Assembly (NCBI RefSeq): GCF_000015865.1
Contig: NC_009012.1
Span: 3,775,081-3,839,080, forward strand
Source of the DNA: Acetivibrio thermocellus ATCC 27405
GTDB lineage: Bacteria > Bacillota > Clostridia > Acetivibrionales > Acetivibrionaceae
Reading direction: 5' to 3'
DNA length: 64,000 nt
The notes beneath the pieces were generated by a model. It did not search any database, was not told the DNA's origin, and saw nothing but the letters and a program-made list of their open reading frames with translations. Shown in pieces: positions 60,401 to 64,000 of this stretch; the first letter of the stretch is position 1; each line of letters begins with the position of its first letter. Both the position numbers and the translations under genes were made by a program.

Positions 60401-62461
60401 CTTGTAAAACAGATATTGCCTAACGGTGGCATTATAATAAACGAATATGATGAAATGAACAGAAGAATAAGAGTTACCGACCCTGACGGAAATACCAGAA
60501 GGATTTTCTATGACAATTCAGGAAATATCGTAAAATATGTAAATCCGGAGAATTACGATCCGGAGAAAGATGACGGAACAGGTACCACATATCTTTATGA
60601 CTCAATGAACCGTCTTATAGAAATAGTAAATGCAGCGGGTATAGTAGTGGAAAGGAATATATACAACACAGCGGGAGAGATAATAAAGAGAATAGACTCA
60701 GTTGGTTATAGTTCCGCAGATAATGACAATGACAGGCATGGAGTTGAATTTAGTTATGACCTGGCGGGACGTTTGGTGGAGATAACAACGCCGGAAGCAA
60801 AGATTCATGGCCGAAAGAGTCAGCAATACACTTATGACGCAGAAGGAAACATAACAGGAGTAGTTGACGGAAACGGAAACAGCACAAGGTACAGTTTGGA
60901 CCTGTGGGGTAAGGTAATAAACATAACGGAACCCGACGGAACCAATATAAAATACGATTATGACTATGCGGGAAATCTTGTATCCACCACTGACGGTAAC
61001 GGAAACACCACCCGTTATACATACAACAGCTTGAACCTTCTGTCGGAGATAATAGATCCTGACGGAAGGAAAATAACCTTCAAGTATGACAGACAGGGAA
61101 GAATGGTGCAGAGGATAGGGAAAGACGGACGCAGCACATATTATAATTACAATGCGGATAACAATATAACCGGGCGTTGGGAAGAAGAAGGGCAGATGGA
61201 AAAATACGAGTATAATGTAGACGGAAGCCTGGCTGCGTCAATAAGCGGTACTACTATACATACTTATGCCTATACCTTGGCAGGAAGGCTGAAAAGTAAG
61301 ACAACCAACGGACAGAAGGTATTGGAGTATGATTACAATAAAAATGGGCTTATATCAAGGCTCACCGATATAAGTGGAACACCGGTGGAGTATACATATG
61401 ACGTATTGGGGAGATTAACAACGGTAACAAACGGAGGCAAAGTTTCTGCGAGGTATGAATATAATATTGACAATACAATAGCACAGGTATTGTACGGAAG
61501 CGGAGTATGTGCGAGGTATGAATACAACTTGGATAAGATGATAACAAGGCTTTTAAATATAGATCCGACAGGAAAAGAAATGTTTGCATACAGGTATGCC
61601 TATGACGGAAACGGCAACCAGATTTTGAAAGAAGAGAACGATAAAGTAACGGCCTACAGTTATGATGCGCTGAACCGTTTGAAGGAAGTGGCATACCCTG
61701 GAAGTATAAAAGAGAGATTTATATATGATGCGAACGGTAACAGGCTTAAGAGAGAATATGGAGACATATTTGAGCAATATGAATATGATAGTTGTAATAG
61801 ATTGATTCAAAGAATAAAAAACGGACTGTTAACGGAATATGAGTATGATGCGAGGGGAAATTTGATAAAAGAAAAAGAGGGTGAGTTGACTAAATTATAC
61901 AGCTATGACGGATTTGACAGACTGATACGTGTACAAAATCCGGACGGAACATATATGGAAAATATATACGATGCCGAGAATTTGAGAACGGTCTCGATAG
62001 AAAACGGTAGGTACAACAGGTATGTGTACAACGGAAGAAATATAGCGTGTGAAGTAGACGAGGATTGGAGTCTAAAAGACAGAATAGTCTTTGGGCATAC
62101 GATATTACAAAGAGAAGACAGTGACAAGAATGAGTATTATTATATTCACAATGCCCATGGGGATATTACAGCTCTTACCGATGGGAAAGGAGAAGTAATA
62201 AACAGCTACAGTTACGATGCTTTTGGAAATATATTGGACAGTGTTGAGAAGATAGAGAACAGATTCAAATATTCGGGAGAAATGCTTGATCCTGTTACGG
62301 GACAATATTACCTGAGAGCGAGATATTATAACCCAAGCATAGGAAGGTTTATGCAGGAAGATACCTTCAGAGGAGACGGACTCAATTTATATACTTATGT
62401 TGCCAACAACCCGGTATTATGTTTTTTACGAGGTACAAACAAAAAACATTGTAAACAGTAA
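57452..62461 (+). CDS. Giant RHS/YD-repeat protein with WXG-like N-terminus, toxin tip missing
   Basis: 1669 residues from ATG 57452 (AGGGGGCTGAGGA upstream). Residues 1-110 are helical and WXG100/LXG-like (MTKIADNMKRISEKFDDI, then a Trp in SIDWELR), without a signal peptide, which suggests a type VII-like export route. At about 135 a DUF6531-type segment begins (FAGDPVNVVSGNFYL). Then come about 40 YD repeats (forms such as YEYDERGNL, YTYDEMNRL). The RHS core near 1560-1655 is intact (HNAHGDITAL, SYDAFGN, LDPVTGQYYLRARYYNPSIGRFMQEDT). After YVANNPV the protein ends LCFLRGTNKKHCKQ instead of the usual DPxGL and toxin. It is probably a shell that has lost its effector. Confidence 0.9.
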   Translation: MQIKMIPEKMTKIADNMKRISEKFDDIVQDVKGVIYSIDWELRSKEGIDQKLLIADRTAKNIANELSKMSQNLIEARDRMIEADNKASAASRKMKIADFIKLVTTVLLPDPLPGLANYLLWNRLIGRGTANCPNIFAGDPVNVVSGNFYLTRRDITIPSRGMAIEITRYYNSMDNTEGIFGKGWRTDYETCLKKKEDSEDIIVVYPEGNIRVFEYTDTGSFKSPKGVYDTLLKTEDGTYILKVQKGITYKYDQAGSLVSILDSNNNEIRFKYNWEGLLSSVMSPGGKLLMFSYEGGRVVSITDHTGRNLKYKYDEKGNLTQVVYPDGGKITYAYDNIGLISITDQNGNTYVQNTYDEKGRVVRQLDHENNELIIEYDEENRENTFKWTKSGITRVYKYNEELLLTEVRYDDGSVQKYTYDENLNRNSETDRNGNTTYRKYNDKGNLIEVISPEPFCYKTKYSYDEECRLIKIMSPGGGEVSFEYDERGNLLKRIVKTGSRSYSEWSYTYDQYGRMTASKDAENNTKTFEYGEEDVNKPTLIKDAVGNIFKYEFDKVGRVVATTTDYGTVRLKYDECDRITHITDTEGNTTRICYDKAGNMTKVIAPKQYGEKGENGSGYAFEYNAMDKLIRTIDPLGNVFAVKYDENGNKIKEINPNYYSSEKDDGIGIEYKYDTNHRRINTIFPDGSMSRIKYDAEGNIIKTISWKDYNKDLDDGPGMEYTYDEMNRLTQIIDPEGNVIKKYIYDEDGRIVKEIDAKGYSSADNDEERWGTIYKYNLAGWLVEKRTPLQQKNGEIYYNIIEYVYDRNGRVVQEKRSPEYVTKTEYPKKWNIINYKYDPNGNLAEVTDSLGAVITYEYDCFGKRTLEKIKINDRKERATRYKYNGIGKLVRVIRELDGEDLSGYGEEKVLTETIYNYDPNGNLIEVISPEGYLTVFKYDDANRRIKSILYQPQNGVKLSGSAYCALLNTKSRSISYEYDRAGNLVKQILPNGGIIINEYDEMNRRIRVTDPDGNTRRIFYDNSGNIVKYVNPENYDPEKDDGTGTTYLYDSMNRLIEIVNAAGIVVERNIYNTAGEIIKRIDSVGYSSADNDNDRHGVEFSYDLAGRLVEITTPEAKIHGRKSQQYTYDAEGNITGVVDGNGNSTRYSLDLWGKVINITEPDGTNIKYDYDYAGNLVSTTDGNGNTTRYTYNSLNLLSEIIDPDGRKITFKYDRQGRMVQRIGKDGRSTYYNYNADNNITGRWEEEGQMEKYEYNVDGSLAASISGTTIHTYAYTLAGRLKSKTTNGQKVLEYDYNKNGLISRLTDISGTPVEYTYDVLGRLTTVTNGGKVSARYEYNIDNTIAQVLYGSGVCARYEYNLDKMITRLLNIDPTGKEMFAYRYAYDGNGNQILKEENDKVTAYSYDALNRLKEVAYPGSIKERFIYDANGNRLKREYGDIFEQYEYDSCNRLIQRIKNGLLTEYEYDARGNLIKEKEGELTKLYSYDGFDRLIRVQNPDGTYMENIYDAENLRTVSIENGRYNRYVYNGRNIACEVDEDWSLKDRIVFGHTILQREDSDKNEYYYIHNAHGDITALTDGKGEVINSYSYDAFGNILDSVEKIENRFKYSGEMLDPVTGQYYLRARYYNPSIGRFMQEDTFRGDGLNLYTYVANNPVLCFLRGTNKKHCKQ

Positions 62462-62474
62462 CAAATCGGTATAA

Positions 62475-62506
62475 AAGGCCACGTTCTTATTCTGGAACGT
62501 GGCCTT
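62475..62506. terminator. Hairpin after the RHS gene
   Basis: A perfect 12-base-pair stem AAGGCCACGTTC / GAACGTGGCCTT. On the plus strand no T run follows, but on the minus strand TTTTAT does, so its original direction may be minus, or it may mark a recombination edge. Confidence 0.6.
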
Positions 62507-62651
62507 CAGTTAAAAGTAAATTATACCTACAACAGATGAGACTTTTTACCCACCTTAGTAGGAAATATGAACCGAATTTAGGAAATTATGAAACATTTTT
62601 CCCTCTTCTCCTGTCTTATATAGCAAAGGAATAAGATTATTCCCTTGTTAG

Positions 62652-62906
62652 GTAATTGCGAAACTAAAAAACCGAAAAATGTGGATAACTTGAAAAAGTT
62701 TTAATGGTACAATGCGGGTTCCGAGACACAGAATTACAAATTTTTGAAACCTAACATAAAAAGCCGAAAGTTATAAACAATTTCCAGTAAAGTTATCCAC
62801 ATGCAAATGGCTTAAAAATATAGGGTTTTGGAGTTTTGCGGAGGAGAATCCTATAATAAAGCAGTAAAAATACAGCATTGGCAAGGACTTCAGAGTTTCG
62901 CAATTA
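62652..62906. repeat. Inverted repeats around a gene-free region, with two DnaA-box-like sites
   Basis: GTAATTGCGAAAC (about 62652-62664) is matched by GTTTCGCAATTA (near 62894-62905). Inside, ATGTGGATAACTT (62679-62691) and AAGTTATCCACAT (62790-62802) form a second inverted pair, each containing a perfect TTATCCACA. No gene lies between. The nested pairs suggest the ends of a decayed insertion element, or a replication-type site. Confidence 0.5.
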
Positions 62907-62944
62907 ACTATATTCCCTTGTAAACGAAAGGAGGTGAACATGCT

Positions 62945-63067
62945 ATGATATATATAAAGTCACCAAATAACATTAAAGGCTCCTTTATATTCCCTCATCT
63001 CGAACCTCGGAAGTTTTTAAATAAACGAATATTCAGTGAGCCTCTGTCTCAATATGATATACCATAG
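62945..63067 (+). CDS. Possible 40-residue small protein
   Basis: ATG 62945 follows a near-perfect AAAGGAGGTGA with about seven bases spacing and gives 40 residues (start MIYIKSPNNIKGSF, end FSEPLSQYDIP). The strong ribosome site is the main evidence. It may be the broken start of a transposase, given the inverted repeats upstream; I do not recognise the sequence. Confidence 0.4.
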   Translation: MIYIKSPNNIKGSFIFPHLEPRKFLNKRIFSEPLSQYDIP

Positions 63068-63171
63068 TTGCAGTTGATGCAATATCTATTTTTATCATAA
63101 TTGCAATAACCTGTTAAAATCCTAAAGCATGAAAAACAATCTAAAAACAAAAGTATGAGAGGAGAATTTTT

Positions 63172-63912
63172 ATGGGTTATACTTTTAAATATGCTTCCTT
63201 TCCTTCGGATAGAAAAACAGCAATGACAAATGCATACAACAGTATCATACTTCCTAACGAGGGTTATGATGTTCTTTCATTAACAACCTTTCAAGACCTC
63301 AGCAATGCCTATACTTCTGTGAAATCAAACCCGAGTTGGTCAGTTGTATCTGACTGGACTTTTACAAATTTCAGGACGTCAACTGAAATTGCCAATGAGG
63401 CTGATGTATCTGTCGTTGCACGTTGCCTTTTGGGCGAAAACTCTAATGTAGGAAGTACTGCGGCAGAACGTCAAAAGGCTATCAGGTGCTCAGCAAAAGT
63501 TATCATGAACAGAGCTGCAAATGGTGGGTATGGTGGAAGCGACTATCGAAGTGTTGTACTGGCCTCTGGCCAATTCGATGCTATGAGAGGTCAGAATACA
63601 GGAGCAACCAATCCTGTATTTTATGTTGGAGCAATTAATTATTGGGCTTATTCAATGTGGGTTGCTCATCATATGTACAGCGACATGGAACCGTTTAACA
63701 CAGATGAAATCGGCTCAAATTATTACTTCTTCTACGATACTCAGGCTGCCTCAGGTGGCTCCCCCGGTGCATTTTTAAAGGCAAATGGATCCCCGTGCAC
63801 CAGTGTGTCAGATATTATATCAAATGGTGTATATTATCAAAACACACACCAGCAGCTTACAGTTAAATCAGCGGTTGCTAGTGTCATTTTCTTCAGTTAC
63901 AAAACTGTATAG
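63172..63912 (+). CDS. SleB/CwlJ-like cell wall hydrolase domain protein
   Basis: 246 residues. The region about 82-130 has the pattern of the SleB-type cell wall hydrolase family: VVARCLLGENSNV (Glu is the expected catalytic residue), a helix with AIRCSAKVIMNRAA, then SDYRSVVLASGQFDAMRG. Spore cortex-lytic enzymes of this family cut peptidoglycan during germination. There is no signal peptide; the N-terminal 75 residues are not recognised. GAGAGGAG precedes the ATG. It lies alone after the RHS gene and has its own terminator. Since RHS tips often are cell-wall enzymes, a link with that gene is possible but unproven. Confidence 0.7.
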   Translation: MGYTFKYASFPSDRKTAMTNAYNSIILPNEGYDVLSLTTFQDLSNAYTSVKSNPSWSVVSDWTFTNFRTSTEIANEADVSVVARCLLGENSNVGSTAAERQKAIRCSAKVIMNRAANGGYGGSDYRSVVLASGQFDAMRGQNTGATNPVFYVGAINYWAYSMWVAHHMYSDMEPFNTDEIGSNYYFFYDTQAASGGSPGAFLKANGSPCTSVSDIISNGVYYQNTHQQLTVKSAVASVIFFSYKTV

Positions 63913-63925
63913 AATAAAAAGGTCA

Positions 63926-63973
63926 ATTCATTGAAAAAGGGTAGCTCGCGGGAGCTACCTTTTTTCAATGAAT
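63926..63973 (+). terminator. Terminator of the cell wall hydrolase gene
   Basis: GGTAGCTC / GAGCTACC core with loop GCGG, extended by ATTCATTGAAAAA pairing with TTTTTCAATGAAT, a stem above 20 base pairs containing a T run. It should stop transcription in both directions. Confidence 0.85.
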
Positions 63974-64000
63974 TTCATTTGTTTACTGTCCCACTCAAAT

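Overview
The window looks like chromosome of a thermophilic, cellulolytic-type Clostridium, most likely Acetivibrio (Clostridium) thermocellus. The evidence is low GC, strong GGAGG ribosome binding sites, frequent TTG/GTG starts, a spore lipoprotein of the YhcN/YlaJ type, copper-amine-oxidase-N secreted proteins, and a 37-bp CRISPR repeat that I recall from that species. The species name is from memory and is not proven here.

Layout. (1) 1-9.6 kb is ordinary chromosome: an unrecognised gene cut by the left edge, a zinc-dependent phospholipase C-like protein, a spore lipoprotein, a small Met/Tyr-rich protein, a DUF1015 protein, a PRC-barrel protein with a small partner, an AI-2E-type permease and alaS. 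(2) 9.6-43.2 kb is a large CRISPR-Cas island. Array 1 (81 repeats) is followed by a type I-B effector operon, cas8b-cas7-cas5-cas3-cas6. Next comes a type III-D-like module: a compact cas10, a Cas7, Csx10, a tandem Cas7-Cas7 fusion, a Csx19-like protein, a large Cas7-like protein and two CARF-HEPN accessory RNases. Array 2 (43 repeats) and cas1-cas2-cas4 close the island. The two arrays have homologous leaders and repeats that differ at one base, so one adaptation module and one Cas6 may supply crRNAs to both effectors. (3) 43.2-64 kb is an AT-rich accessory region. It holds secreted and lipoprotein genes, decayed duplicates, three near-identical tandem copper-amine-oxidase-N proteins, an IS701-like element, a 962-residue secreted protein, a giant RHS/YD-repeat protein without a toxin tip, and a SleB-like cell wall hydrolase.

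The main result is that the type III-D-like module is broken by insertion sequences at two points. cas10 is split by an IS30-family element which itself carries an IS256-family element. A second IS256 copy, differing by two residues, interrupts a CARF-HEPN gene. In both genes the insertion is flanked by a direct repeat, and removing it restores a continuous frame (487 and 489 residues). The type I-B genes and cas1/2/4 look intact. The likely present state is a working I-B system beside a recently silenced cyclic-oligoadenylate-type III system.

The arrays hold notable spacers: one protospacer taken up twice, a pair of complementary overlapping spacers, a spacer matching the 3' half of a tRNA-Pro(GGG)-like gene, and a spacer carrying a terminator hairpin. 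A leader-like fragment without repeats lies just after alaS. All assignments come from reading the sequence and from recalled family features; no database search was run.
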